Source of the DNA: JANXVY01 sp034408685
GTDB taxonomy: Bacteria > Pseudomonadota > Alphaproteobacteria > Rhizobiales > Hyphomicrobiaceae
NCBI GenBank assembly: GCA_034408685.1
Contig: JAWXCP010000002.1
Location: 1 to 64,000 of the forward strand
DNA length: 64,000 nt
Direction of reading: 5' to 3'
The position numbers and the translations under genes were made by a program. Under the pieces are notes generated by a model, which was not told the origin of the DNA, did not search any database, and was given only the letters and a program-made list of their open reading frames with translations. Shown here in pieces: positions 1 to 8,900 of this stretch (positions are counted from its first letter, which is position 1; each line of letters begins with the position of its first letter).

Positions 1-782
1 CCCGCATGCAGCGCTAACGCCCGCCGCACGCTGCCACCCGCAAGCCGCTGGAGGGCGGGCCAATCGCTGTCCTTGGGCAGTTTGCCGCCGCCCGGTTTGC
101 CGCCTCCGGCACCATCTTCGGCTTCCAGCGCGTCGGTTGCCGCGCGGCGCAGATCCTCATCCGACAGCGGCGCCAATGGCATCAACCGGCACCGGGAGCG
201 GATGGTCGGCAACAATCGCCCAGGCTCGCTTGTCAGCAGCAGGAACACCGTGCGCGGCGGCGGCTCCTCGAGCGATTTCAGCAACGCGTTGGCAGCGTTC
301 GCGTTCATGTCGTCGGCGGTATCGACAATGACCACGCGCCAATTGCCGTCTTCCGCGCCAAAACTCAGAAACTGGCGCAGGCGGCGCACTTCGTCGATGG
401 TGATCGAGGCGGCGAAGCGCTTGTCCTTGGCGTTGTAGGGCCGCCGCAGCAACAGCAATCCCGGGTGAGACAGCGCGCGGACCTGCCGGCTACCGCTGGT
501 TTGGGATGACACCGCAAGGCTGCGCCCGGTGCGGTCGCGTTCGTCAGCTGCGGAGAGGGCGGCGCGGGCAAAACGCCAGGCCAAGGTGGCTTTGCCGATA
601 CCCGCCGGGCCGGACATCAGCCAGCCATGGTGCAATTTGCCCGACACCAAGCCAGTGGCGAGTGCTGCTTCGGCGTCCAAGTGGCCGTAGAGCTTGGCTG
701 TAAACCTCGGATGCGGCACGCCGTCGAGGCGGTCGGCCTCGGGTAATGGCTCGAAATCCTGAACGACCGCCGCGCGCGCCAT
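1..782 (-). CDS. holB: DNA polymerase III subunit delta' (partial, C-terminus outside window)
   Basis: This is the clamp-loader delta' subunit, an AAA+ family protein that helps load the sliding clamp at the replication fork. The reading frame starts at the ATG at 782-780 and stays open to the window edge, giving about 260 residues. A P-loop-like GPAGIGKATLAW lies near residue 57, followed by IVDTADDMNANAANALLKSL and LEEPP, both typical of delta' and gamma/tau. The start overlaps the tmk stop by one base (TGATG), so the two genes are translationally coupled. The tmk-holB order is standard in alphaproteobacteria. The 3' end is cut off by the window. Confidence 0.93.
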   Translation of the reverse strand, partial: MARAAVVQDFEPLPEADRLDGVPHPRFTAKLYGHLDAEAALATGLVSGKLHHGWLMSGPAGIGKATLAWRFARAALSAADERDRTGRSLAVSSQTSGSRQVRALSHPGLLLLRRPYNAKDKRFAASITIDEVRRLRQFLSFGAEDGNWRVVIVDTADDMNANAANALLKSLEEPPPRTVFLLLTSEPGRLLPTIRSRCRLMPLAPLSDEDLRRAATDALEAEDGAGGGKPGGGKLPKDSDWPALQRLAGGSVRRALALHA

Positions 783-1423
783 CAGGACAGGTCCGGGCGG
801 GCAGGCTTCAAACGATAGGCCGCCGTCACGGCCTGCCAAACGTGTGCGGCCACTGTATCCGGGTCTGCGCTGGCGTCGATGATCGAGCAGCGCTCTGGCT
901 CCGCCCGGGCGATCGCCAAAAACCCCTCGCGGAGTTTGCGGTGCCACGCGAGGTCGTGGCCTTCGAAGCGGTTGGTGGCTCCGCGCGCGGCCGCCCGCGC
1001 CAACCCTGCGGCCGGGTCGAGATCGAGGATCAGAGTCAGGGCTGGCCGATGCGGTTCGATGGTGGCGGCTTCGAGCGTGGCGATCAACCGGGCGTCGATC
1101 CCACCGAGCGTGCCCTGATAGACGCGCGTCGAATCCGTGAACCGGTCGCAGACGACGAACGCCCCGCGTGCGAGTGCTGGCGCAATCGTAACGGCGACGT
1201 GCTCGGCGCGGGCGGCGGCAAACAGCAGGCATTCGGCAACCGGGGATGCTGGATCGTGGGCCAAGACAAGCCCGCGGATCGCTTCGGCCAATGGCGCCCC
1301 GCCCGGCTCGCGCGTCAGAACAACATCGAGGCCAAGCGTGCGCAAATGCTCAGCCAACCGCCGCGCCTGGGTTGACTTGCCGGACCCTTCGCCGCCTTCG
1401 AGCGTGATGAAACGCCTGACCAT
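782..1423 (-). CDS. tmk: thymidylate kinase
   Basis: The protein (213 aa) phosphorylates dTMP to dTDP in the cytoplasm for DNA synthesis. The N-terminus has the P-loop GGEGSGKST, followed by the DRF motif (VVCDRFTDSTRVYQG) and the LID region. The start at 1423 is chosen because the family begins a few residues before the P-loop and an AGGACGG ribosome-binding sequence lies just upstream. A longer in-frame start at 1495 adds 24 residues that do not resemble the family. It is co-transcribed with holB, overlapping by one base. Confidence 0.95.
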   Translation of the reverse strand: MVRRFITLEGGEGSGKSTQARRLAEHLRTLGLDVVLTREPGGAPLAEAIRGLVLAHDPASPVAECLLFAAARAEHVAVTIAPALARGAFVVCDRFTDSTRVYQGTLGGIDARLIATLEAATIEPHRPALTLILDLDPAAGLARAAARGATNRFEGHDLAWHRKLREGFLAIARAEPERCSIIDASADPDTVAAHVWQAVTAAYRLKPARPDLS

Positions 1424-1508
1424 AGTAAGACCGTCCTGCTCGCACCGTTGCTGGTGCCTCGCTGGGTGCCGGATGTGTGGCAGACAGGGAAGCATTTTTT
1501 GCGTTACG

Positions 1509-1536
1509 GCGTAACGGAACGGGCGTAACGGAACGG
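1509..1536. repeat. perfect 2 x 14-bp tandem repeat
   Basis: The 14-mer GCGTAACGGAACGG occurs twice head to tail, at 1509-1522 and 1523-1536. It lies in the divergent intergenic region between tmk and the arsM-like gene. It could be a slippage duplication or a two-site operator; nothing else in the sequence decides this. Confidence 0.8.
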
Positions 1537-1589
1537 CTAGCCGATCCGAACAGCACGTGGTTTAAGCCCTCCGCCGTCAGGAGCATCCC

Positions 1590-2642
1590 ATGCAGCATGA
1601 CATCGTCAAAGACTACTACGGCAAGGTTTTACAGACCACGGCCGATCTTCAAACGTCTGCGTGCTGCACCGCTGACGCGATGCCAGCCCACATTCGATCC
1701 CTTGCGGCAAATGTCCACGACGGGGTTACCGCCAAGTACTACGGCTGCGGGTTGGTTACCCCGAGCGCCATGGCTGGCCTTCGCGTTCTCGACCTCGGTT
1801 CTGGCTCCGGCCGCGACGCTTATATTCTGTCTCAGCTCGTCGGGCCCACTGGCGAGGTCGTTGGCGTCGACATGACGGACGAACAACTGGCGGTGGCGCG
1901 AGCCCACGTCGATTGGCACACCACGCGGTTCGGGTTTGCCAAGCCCAACGTCCGCTTCCTCCAAGGCTACATCGAGCAGCTCGACGCGCTTGGTCTCGAG
2001 CCGGCGAGCTTCGACGTCGTCGTCTCGAACTGCGTGATCAACCTGTCGGTCGATAAACCAGCCGTGCTGAAAGGCGTGTTCGACCTGCTCAAGCCGGGCG
2101 GCGAACTTTATTTCTCCGACGTTTATGCCGACCGCCGCATCCCCCACGCACTCGTCCAGGACCCGGTGTTGTATGGCGAGTGCCTGTCTGGAGCGCTTTA
2201 CTGGAACGATTTTATACCGATGGCCAAGCGCGCGGGCTTCCACGATCCGCGGCTCGTCACCAGCCGGCCAATCGAGGTGCTCAACGCGGCTGTTAAAGCC
2301 AAGCTCGGCGTGATGAACTTCTACTCAGCCACCTACCGGCTGTTTAAACTCGCCGGGTTGGAAGCCGCCAACGAGAACTATGGTCAGACCGTCGTCTACC
2401 AGGGCACGATCCCCGAACAGCCGAGCGTGTTTGAACTCGACGATCACCACAGTTTCGCGAAAGCCAAGGCAATCGGCGTGTCGGGCAACACGTGGCGCAT
2501 GCTCAAGGACACGCGGTTCAACGCGCACTTTGAGTTCATAGGGAACTTCGAGACGCATCACGGTATCTCGCCCGACGGCGGCGCCAATATTCCGTTCCAA
2601 GTCCCAACAGCCGCCATTCCTGCGCGGGGAAACTGCTGCTGA
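1590..2642 (+). CDS. arsM: ArsM-type arsenite methyltransferase
   Basis: This SAM-dependent methyltransferase (350 aa) probably methylates trivalent arsenic. The SAM motif DLGSGSG is at residues 68-74 and the acidic loop residue is D94. The cysteines expected of ArsM are visible: C25/C26, C53, C148 in SNCVINLS and C198 in YGECLSG. The stretch LKPGGELYFSDVYADRR is highly typical of the family. The protein ends in GNCC, an extra pair of C-terminal cysteines that might bind arsenic. No arsR, arsB or arsC is adjacent. The downstream neighbour is a convergent cytochrome P450. Family assignment is firm; the substrate is inferred from the family. Confidence 0.88.
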   Translation: MQHDIVKDYYGKVLQTTADLQTSACCTADAMPAHIRSLAANVHDGVTAKYYGCGLVTPSAMAGLRVLDLGSGSGRDAYILSQLVGPTGEVVGVDMTDEQLAVARAHVDWHTTRFGFAKPNVRFLQGYIEQLDALGLEPASFDVVVSNCVINLSVDKPAVLKGVFDLLKPGGELYFSDVYADRRIPHALVQDPVLYGECLSGALYWNDFIPMAKRAGFHDPRLVTSRPIEVLNAAVKAKLGVMNFYSATYRLFKLAGLEAANENYGQTVVYQGTIPEQPSVFELDDHHSFAKAKAIGVSGNTWRMLKDTRFNAHFEFIGNFETHHGISPDGGANIPFQVPTAAIPARGNCC

Positions 2643-2712
2643 TTTCTGGCGACTTTGGCCCAGCCATTGTCGCTCAACAATCTCCAAGCGCGCATCACGT
2701 CCATCCTGACGC

Positions 2713-4173
2713 CTATCCCAATCGCCGAACCTTGAACGGCAGGCCGCCGCGCGGGGTGAGCGTGACCGTCGCGTTGAGGCCAGCGGGCAACGGGCCGACG
2801 TACTCGGGCTGGAACCGGCGCAGCATGACCGCGAGCGCCAGCGTATTCTCGACCTGGCTCATCGCCCCGCCGATGCACGAGCGTTTACCAGCACCGAACG
2901 GGATATAGCTGAGCTTGACCTGCTTTTTGGCAGCACCCGCCATCCAACGTTCGGGGCGGAATTCCTCCGGCTCGTCCCAGAATTTCGGATTGTGGTGTGC
3001 GCCGTAGCTGAACACGACGATCCGGTCCCCGGGTTTGACGGCCTTGCCGCCGAGCGTGTCGGCCTCGGTTGCGACGCGGATCAAACCCCACACCGGTGGA
3101 TAGATGCGCATCGTCTCCTGAATGGCGGCGCGGGTATAGGCGAGGCCGGAATAATCAGCCGCTGTCGGCCGGCGGTCGCCAAACACCGCCACGCTTTCGG
3201 CGCGGATGCGGTCGGCGATTTCGGGCGACTTTGAAATCTCGTAGAGCGACCACGCCAGCGTGAGTGCGGTCGTCTCGGTGCCGGCCCAAAGATATTGCTT
3301 AATTTCGTCGATGGCCTGCGCCTCATCGAACTCCGGCACATTCGGATCGGCGACGACGTCCTGGATCAGCCGCAGCAGGGTCCGCTCGCGGTCTTCTCGC
3401 GGATCGGATGCAATGACGGATGGAGGCACCGCGTGCCACACCTCCATGGCTTTGGCGGCGTCTTCCCCGGTCAGCTCGACAAACTCGCCGGATTGCTCAC
3501 CGGCTTGCCGCTTGAGCCGGATTTCCTTGTGGTTCAGCACGTCGGTGTAGGTCTTGACGCACTTGAACACGACATGGGGGTTGAACGGCATGTCACGGTC
3601 AAATAGCGCCTTGCAGATCATATCGGCGGCCAACGTCCAGGTCTGCTCGACCATCTCGAACGTCTCACCACTGTCGGCGAGGCCCTCCCACAGGTCCATC
3701 TTGGCGTCGATCGCCTGCAGGAAATAAGGGATGTATTCGGCGAACATGTCGGGATGGAACGCTGGCTGTTGCGGCATCCGGATCTTCTGCCAAAGCGCGC
3801 CGTCATTGGTGATCATCGACTTGCCGAAGATCGGTTTCAGGCCGTCGAAATATTTGATGTAGCTGTCGGCCTTGGTGACCAGCACGTGCTTGAACAGTTC
3901 GGGCTCTGTGAGGAACAGCACGCGCTGATTGCCGATGTTGATCGAAATCACCGGGCCGTAGCGGTCTTGAAGCTGCAACAAGCCGGACATCGGATTGACC
4001 GTGTTGCCGCGCTGAAGCGCCGACAACTTGTACCAGATGGTATCTTCGCCAAGCCCCTCGGTTGTCGCCGCGCCGTCGGTGCGGATCGCATCGCTGCCGA
4101 TCACGTCGTCGGCCCGGGCAACGGCTGGAGGTTCAGCGGTCTGATCATGGCGCCCGGCCAGTGAATAAGGCAT
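2713..4173 (-). CDS. cytochrome P450
   Basis: This is a 486-residue soluble bacterial P450 monooxygenase with no N-terminal membrane anchor. The I-helix oxygen-activation motif AGTETTA, the K-helix ETMRIYPP (ExxR), and the haem loop FGAGKRSCIGG with proximal Cys433 are all present. The order and spacing fit a complete enzyme. The substrate cannot be told from sequence. It has no adjacent ferredoxin or reductase gene, so electron partners must be encoded elsewhere. The gene is convergent with the arsM-like gene. Confidence 0.95.
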   Translation of the reverse strand: MPYSLAGRHDQTAEPPAVARADDVIGSDAIRTDGAATTEGLGEDTIWYKLSALQRGNTVNPMSGLLQLQDRYGPVISINIGNQRVLFLTEPELFKHVLVTKADSYIKYFDGLKPIFGKSMITNDGALWQKIRMPQQPAFHPDMFAEYIPYFLQAIDAKMDLWEGLADSGETFEMVEQTWTLAADMICKALFDRDMPFNPHVVFKCVKTYTDVLNHKEIRLKRQAGEQSGEFVELTGEDAAKAMEVWHAVPPSVIASDPREDRERTLLRLIQDVVADPNVPEFDEAQAIDEIKQYLWAGTETTALTLAWSLYEISKSPEIADRIRAESVAVFGDRRPTAADYSGLAYTRAAIQETMRIYPPVWGLIRVATEADTLGGKAVKPGDRIVVFSYGAHHNPKFWDEPEEFRPERWMAGAAKKQVKLSYIPFGAGKRSCIGGAMSQVENTLALAVMLRRFQPEYVGPLPAGLNATVTLTPRGGLPFKVRRLG

Positions 4174-4337
4174 CGCTCTCTCCAGTCTCGAATGTTCGTC
4201 GCAACGGCGGCTCTCACGTTAAATCTACCGCGCGGAGCAACTGCAGCCGACCCGGAGGTCTGGGCTTAGTCCTGACCGTTGCCATTCGTCCATGCGACGC
4301 AACAAGACACAGTGAACGGGTCGCACCGGATTGCCGA

Positions 4338-4763
4338 TCAAGCAGAGCCCATGACCGCTTTCAAGGCTGCGGCATGGGCGGCGAGCACAGCCGGGTCTTC
4401 CATTTTCCCGGTATGCGCACGAAGGCCCTCACCTTCGTAGCGCGGAATAACATGCACGTGGAGGTGGAATACGGTCTGCCCCCCGGCGGGCTCGTTGAAC
4501 TGCATGATTGAAATGCCGTCGGCCTGAAACGCCCGTTTGGCACACTGGGCGACCGTTTGCACGAGCGGCATGAGGGCAGACAACACGGCGGGATCGGCGT
4601 CCAGCACGTTGCGGCTAGCAGCCTTCGGCACGACGAGCACATGCCCCTTCGACTGTGGCATGACATCCATGAACACGATGGCCAGATCGTCCTCGTAAAC
4701 AGCATGGCAGGGGATTTCGCGGCGCAGAATTTTAGCGAAAATGTTGCTTGTGTCGTAGGTCAT
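4338..4763 (-). CDS. HIT family nucleotide-binding protein (Hint-like)
   Basis: This 141-aa protein is probably a purine-nucleotide phosphoramidase or hydrolase. The histidine triad HLHVHV lies in QTVFHLHVHVIPR, and the upstream HVLVVPK and IMQFNEPAGGQ segments are family-typical. The start at 4763 gives the canonical N-terminus (MTYDTSNIFAKILR). A longer open frame to 4967 adds 68 residues without resemblance to the family. It is a single gene, with no sign of an operon. Confidence 0.93.
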   Translation of the reverse strand: MTYDTSNIFAKILRREIPCHAVYEDDLAIVFMDVMPQSKGHVLVVPKAASRNVLDADPAVLSALMPLVQTVAQCAKRAFQADGISIMQFNEPAGGQTVFHLHVHVIPRYEGEGLRAHTGKMEDPAVLAAHAAALKAVMGSA

Positions 4764-4970
4764 GCTACCCTCGGTTGAAACGGCAATTTTATCGTGATCA
4801 TGCCACAATCGGGCCGATCCTGAGATGTACCGAGTGCTAACATGCCGGTCGGCGTTTGAAATCGTGGAAAATTTCGCACGTCGGCTGTAGCGCTTTCGAC
4901 ATGCCGTGCGTACGTAACTAGCGGCGGAACATAGTGTCGGACGCCTCGCTGGACCTCGCTGGAGCATATC

Positions 4971-5408
4971 ATGAACCGCATCGCACCTGACGCGTCATGC
5001 CGAAAAATTGGCGGTCTTGGCTTAGGCTTCTACGCCCCCGCAGTCGCGCTGCTACTAAGCCTGATGGCGCCTCCCGCGTTCGCTGACGCCGACGGTCTGG
5101 CTGGCCGATGGAGCGGCAACGGGTCGGTGATGCTGCCATCTGGCGCAACAGAAAAAGCCCGGTGCCGCGCGACGATCCGCAAAGCTGGCAGCCGCGAATT
5201 TACCGTGGATGCAACGTGCGCGACAAGTTCGCTCAAGGTCTCGCAGGTGGCCAAGGTTCAGGCCAGCGGCGCCAACCGGTTCTCGGGTGAGTTTCTCAAC
5301 GCAGAATACAACATTACCGGAACGATGACGTTGACGCTGTCTGGCAAGACGCTGAGCGCGGCTTTACGCGGCGGCGGTGGAACGGCGTTTTTCACGCTCG
5401 CCCGCTGA
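4971..5408 (+). CDS. secreted protein of unknown function (WSGxG family)
   Basis: This is a 145-aa protein with an N-terminal signal segment (a hydrophobic stretch about residues 22-37, likely cleaved after AFA). The mature part begins LAGRWSGNGSVML and continues with EKARCRA and a beta-strand-rich body, suggesting a small barrel. It resembles the protein encoded at 32869-33381, which shares W-SG-G-V-L-G-E-CRA spacing, so the window carries two paralogs. Two conserved cysteines could form a disulfide in the periplasm. The function is not recognised. Confidence 0.8.
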   Translation: MNRIAPDASCRKIGGLGLGFYAPAVALLLSLMAPPAFADADGLAGRWSGNGSVMLPSGATEKARCRATIRKAGSREFTVDATCATSSLKVSQVAKVQASGANRFSGEFLNAEYNITGTMTLTLSGKTLSAALRGGGGTAFFTLAR

Positions 5409-5625
5409 CGCGTGCGCAAGCTCAATGGCGTAGCGCGGCCGACGGAGGTCTAAAACCGCAGACTTCATCGGCTGAGCGATCCGATACCAGCGTGATACGA
5501 ATCCGTGGTATTTTCCAGAATGCGCCATCTTCGCAGTGGCTTCCGGTTCAGGCACGGTTCAGTCCCAGGGCACTAACCTGCATCCTAAGAGATCAGGAGG
5601 CCGCGGGGACGCGCGGAAGATTGCC

Positions 5626-6015
5626 ATGTACGATGATTGGAACACGCACAACTCCAACGGCCGAACCCGTCACGATCCGCTCGGGGCGTTGAAAACGGCT
5701 GGCCTCGTCGTAGTTCTGTTTGGTGCCATGTTGGTCTCCGCGATGAGCGTGGCGCGGGCACAGACATCGGCAGGGGCGGACGCATCGTGTGCGCCCGGCT
5801 GCCGGACGCAGCACAACGCGTGTCGGCTTCAGTCCAAGGGCGCGCCGCGTTGTGATGGTGAGCTGCAAGCTTGCGTCAATCGTTGCATAGCCCTGCGTCA
5901 GGCTCGCGAGGCTAAGGACAAGTCGGCGTCCTCGCCCGCACCGCCCTCGCCCGCCATGCCCTCGCCCGCCATGCCCGCGTCGGCAAGGTCGCTTGCAACC
6001 GCGCCTAAACACTGA
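5626..6015 (+). CDS. small cysteine-containing exported protein, unknown function
   Basis: The protein has about 129 residues, with one hydrophobic segment near residues 21-43 ending in ARAQT, consistent with signal-peptide cleavage. The mature part has a cysteine pattern CAPGC, C, C, C and C in a short charged helix, then a Pro/Ala/Ser-rich tail. The tail contains a perfect 15-bp duplication (5944-5958 and 5959-5973) encoding PSPAM twice. The start at 5626 gives a conventional signal peptide. The frame is open from 5536, and a strong AGGAGG lies 26 bp upstream of 5626, so the start is uncertain. No known family was recognised. Confidence 0.6.
   Translation: MYDDWNTHNSNGRTRHDPLGALKTAGLVVVLFGAMLVSAMSVARAQTSAGADASCAPGCRTQHNACRLQSKGAPRCDGELQACVNRCIALRQAREAKDKSASSPAPPSPAMPSPAMPASARSLATAPKH
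5944..5973. repeat. perfect 2 x 15-bp tandem repeat inside a coding region
   Basis: CCCTCGCCCGCCATG is repeated head to tail in the 3' part of the small secreted protein gene and encodes PSPAM twice. The unit length preserves the reading frame. Confidence 0.8.
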
Positions 6016-6055
6016 GGCGCCGCAATCTTATCTCGTTGATTTCGTCGCCGGCAGC

Positions 6056-6778
6056 TCAGCCAATAACAAACACCGCCAGATGAATCGGACCGTGGGCACC
6101 CATCACCGGGATCCCGCCAATGTCGGCCGTCCGGGATGGCCCTGAAATGAAATTGAGCGTGCGTGGCATGACGCGGTCACCCAGCGTCTTTCGGACCAGA
6201 TCAAACGCCTCTTCGTAGGCGCCAACCAGCATCGCCGCCTCCAACACCACCAAATGCGTATCGGGCAGAAAGCTCAAGCTAACCGGGTTGTCTGGACCAG
6301 AGGCCAGAACCAGCGTGCCGGTCTCAGCCGCCGCGGCAACCGCGTACGACAGCGTAACAGTGTCGGTTGCCGGTTCCGCGCGCCCCAGCTTAACTGTCAT
6401 CGCTGACACCGTGTTCCACGGCAAGTCCCGCAGGCGCGGGTCGTCGCCCATCCGTAAGGTTAGCGGCAAGTTCTGGGAACGCAGATACTCGGCTATCGCC
6501 AGCGGCACACCGGCAAGGTCGGCGACGTCGATGACGCTGGCCTTGCCGCGGATCAGATAGCTGGCGAACTGGGCGCGCAAATCAGCCGACGGTAACGTCG
6601 CGCGCGCTGGCAACAGATGCCGCCGCCGCTCCGCGATCCGAAGGTCTACAACCGCCTCTCGCGGATCGGCACGCCCCCCGGGCACGTCGAGGGCTTTGCG
6701 CACGTTCGCCAGAATGCGGTCTCGGGCCCCAGGGCCCGGGCCCGCCGACTGGCCGTTCATCGAGCGCGTGTCAGACAT
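6056..6778 (-). CDS. lutC: LUD-domain protein LutC-like (lactate utilisation)
   Basis: This 240-aa LUD-domain protein belongs to the LutABC (YkgEFG) iron-sulfur L-lactate dehydrogenase complex. It shows the family-typical AAAAETGTLVLASGPDNP and the Pro-rich PSRTADIGGIPVMGAHGP near the C-terminus. The start at 6778 overlaps the end of lutB by 8 bases, so the pair is translationally coupled. Another ATG exists at 6760. The lutA gene is not next to this pair. Confidence 0.88.
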   Translation of the reverse strand: MSDTRSMNGQSAGPGPGARDRILANVRKALDVPGGRADPREAVVDLRIAERRRHLLPARATLPSADLRAQFASYLIRGKASVIDVADLAGVPLAIAEYLRSQNLPLTLRMGDDPRLRDLPWNTVSAMTVKLGRAEPATDTVTLSYAVAAAAETGTLVLASGPDNPVSLSFLPDTHLVVLEAAMLVGAYEEAFDLVRKTLGDRVMPRTLNFISGPSRTADIGGIPVMGAHGPIHLAVFVIG

Positions 6779-8204
6779 CTGGCGCGAGCCCCTTTTGCTG
6801 TTCAGCCCACAACTGTTGGAACGTGCGGCCCTGCGGGGCTGGCAGATCGCGGTGCTTGGTCCACCCACCGGCGAACGGCAGCGAGCGGAACCCTCCCCGG
6901 CCACGGCCGAGCGCGCCAAGCGTGAGGGCGGCAAACCGCGCCGCGAGGTGATAGGCCCACGGCCGTTTGGCGAGCCCGGCCCACGTCCTGAGCCCGGCTT
7001 TGGCGAGAAAGGTCTGGTGGCCTTGGCGGAACTCGGCCTCGCGCCATTTGCGCATAAGGTCGGGTAATGGGATTTTTACCGGGCAAACGCTGGCACACGA
7101 ACCGCAGAACGTCGACGCCCCAGGCAGATGGCGGCCACTTTTTACGCCAAGTTGAGCTGGCGTCAGCACGGCTCCGATCGGGCCGGGGTAGACCCACCCA
7201 TAGGCGTGTCCACCGATCGCGCCATAGACCGGGCAATGGTTCATGCACGCGCCGCAGCGGATGCAGCGCAGCACGTCGCGGACCTCGCTGCCGAGCATGT
7301 CGGAACGGCCGTTGTCGAGAATGACGACGTGATACTGCTCCGGCCCGTCGGGATCGGCGGCACGCTTCGGGCCGGTTGAAAACGTGACATAATTGGAGAT
7401 GTCCTGGCCTGTCGCCGACCGCGCCAGCAATCGCAGCAGCGGCGCCACATCTTCCAGTGTCGCGACGACCTTTTCGATCGACGTGATGACGATGTGGACG
7501 CGGGCCAACGACTGCGTGAGGTCGCCGTTGCCTTCGTTCGTCACGATCACCGTCGAGCCGGTTTCAGCGATCAGAAAGTTCGCCCCCGTGATGCCGACAT
7601 CCGCGTCGATGTAGTTCTGCCGCATGATGGCGCGTGCCTCAGCCACCATCGAGGCGGGGTCCGGAAGCGGGCGATCCTTCGGCAGGTGCGTATGTTTTTC
7701 GCGGAATTCGGCTTCGACCTGCTGCTCGGTCAGGTGGAGCGCTGGAACGATGATGTGGCTCGGGTGCTCTTTGCGGATCTGGACCAGATATTCGCCAAGG
7801 TCCGTCTCGACGACGCGCAGGCCTTCGGCCTCGAGATGGTCGTTCAGCCCGATCTCTTCGGACACCATCGACTTGCCCTTGGTGACGAGCTTGGCGTCGA
7901 CGTCGCGGCAAATTTTGGCGATGATCTCGCAGGCATCCGATGCCGTCTCCGCCCAATGCACGACGGCGCCATTGGCGGTGGCCTGCGCCTCGTAGCGTTC
8001 GAGATAGAGGTCGAGGTTGGCCAGCATATGGTTTTTCACGTCGCGCCCGATGTTACGGAACGCTTCGAACTCGGGGAGGGCAGCTTTAGCCGCCGTCCGC
8101 TGGGCAACAAGCCCGGTCGGCAGACCGGAGAGCGCACGTTGCAGTTGCGGGTCATCCAGCGCAACCCGCGCATTGGCTTTGAAGTCGGCAGCTGTTGGTT
8201 TCAT
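6771..8204 (-). CDS. lutB: LutB-like iron-sulfur protein (lactate utilisation)
   Basis: This 477-aa protein has an N-terminal LUD domain, then two ferredoxin-type [4Fe-4S] motifs (CIRCGACMNHCPVYG and CGSCASVCPVKIP) and a C-terminal Trp/Arg-rich region. Together with LutC and LutA it would oxidise L-lactate to pyruvate. The start at 8204 (MKPTAADFKANA) matches the family; the frame continues 12 residues further upstream. The gene beyond it is an unrelated Uma2 protein, so the usual lutA is missing from this locus and may lie elsewhere. Confidence 0.92.
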   Translation of the reverse strand: MKPTAADFKANARVALDDPQLQRALSGLPTGLVAQRTAAKAALPEFEAFRNIGRDVKNHMLANLDLYLERYEAQATANGAVVHWAETASDACEIIAKICRDVDAKLVTKGKSMVSEEIGLNDHLEAEGLRVVETDLGEYLVQIRKEHPSHIIVPALHLTEQQVEAEFREKHTHLPKDRPLPDPASMVAEARAIMRQNYIDADVGITGANFLIAETGSTVIVTNEGNGDLTQSLARVHIVITSIEKVVATLEDVAPLLRLLARSATGQDISNYVTFSTGPKRAADPDGPEQYHVVILDNGRSDMLGSEVRDVLRCIRCGACMNHCPVYGAIGGHAYGWVYPGPIGAVLTPAQLGVKSGRHLPGASTFCGSCASVCPVKIPLPDLMRKWREAEFRQGHQTFLAKAGLRTWAGLAKRPWAYHLAARFAALTLGALGRGRGGFRSLPFAGGWTKHRDLPAPQGRTFQQLWAEQQKGLAPDV

Positions 8205-8257
8205 GCGTTTTAGTGTGCCACAGGCCGCCATCGCCGCCAAGCGGCAGTTCTGGCTGC

Positions 8258-8863
8258 TTAGAACGCGAAGCCGAAATAGGCCTCAGTGGCCGACATCTCG
8301 AATTCGACCGCCGAAAGCTTCAGCAAATCAGCCGCCTGGGTCAAGACGACGAGGTCATCGGAGCGCCACTCACTGTCAGGGTGGCGGATGTAATGCTCGA
8401 TCCGCAACTGGTCTTGGTAGACGAGGACCACGTGCTGCACCGATGGCAACGACTTGTAGAACTCGAGCTTCTGCCCGCGATCATAATCGATCGTCGACGG
8501 CGACAGCACTTCCACGATCACAATCGGATCCGTGATGAAGTTCAACAAATTGTCTTCTGGCGTGCCTGGAGCACAACGGACTGCGATGTCCGGTTTGACC
8601 TTATCGAGCCCTGTCCCTGCGGCTTCGCGCTGGACGCGCATGCCGCCGATGTCCATTGAGTAGCCACGTTTACGAACGGGCGCCGCTAGTGACGTCACGA
8701 TATTCGTAACGATCGTCTCATGGCGGCGGGTCGGGTTGGTCATCATCGTCACGACGCCGGCGATCAATTCGTAAAGACGCGAATCATCGCCAGCCTGTTC
8801 GACGATAGCGTCGAACTCGGCAATCGTGACGGGCTGGTCGGCGAGGCGGCGGGCCGAGGTCAT
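8258..8863 (-). CDS. Uma2 family (DUF820) putative endonuclease
   Basis: This 201-aa protein has the PD-(D/E)XK-like core of Uma2 proteins: KPDIAVRC, then IVIVEVLSPSTIDYDRGQKL and EFYKSLPSVQHVVLV. Glu and Asp residues in these segments are the predicted catalytic acids. Uma2 proteins are abundant in cyanobacteria and scattered in proteobacteria, and their biological role is not settled. It is a solitary gene between lutB and thrS, on the same strand. Confidence 0.88.
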   Translation of the reverse strand: MTSARRLADQPVTIAEFDAIVEQAGDDSRLYELIAGVVTMMTNPTRRHETIVTNIVTSLAAPVRKRGYSMDIGGMRVQREAAGTGLDKVKPDIAVRCAPGTPEDNLLNFITDPIVIVEVLSPSTIDYDRGQKLEFYKSLPSVQHVVLVYQDQLRIEHYIRHPDSEWRSDDLVVLTQAADLLKLSAVEFEMSATEAYFGFAF

Positions 8864-8900
8864 TGCGAGGATTTAGCATGACAGGCGCGGGACGTCACGC

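Noticed and set aside
7494..8213. Plus-strand frame of 239 residues opposite lutB
   Set aside because: It is a shadow of lutB; no family features and no upstream ribosome-binding site.
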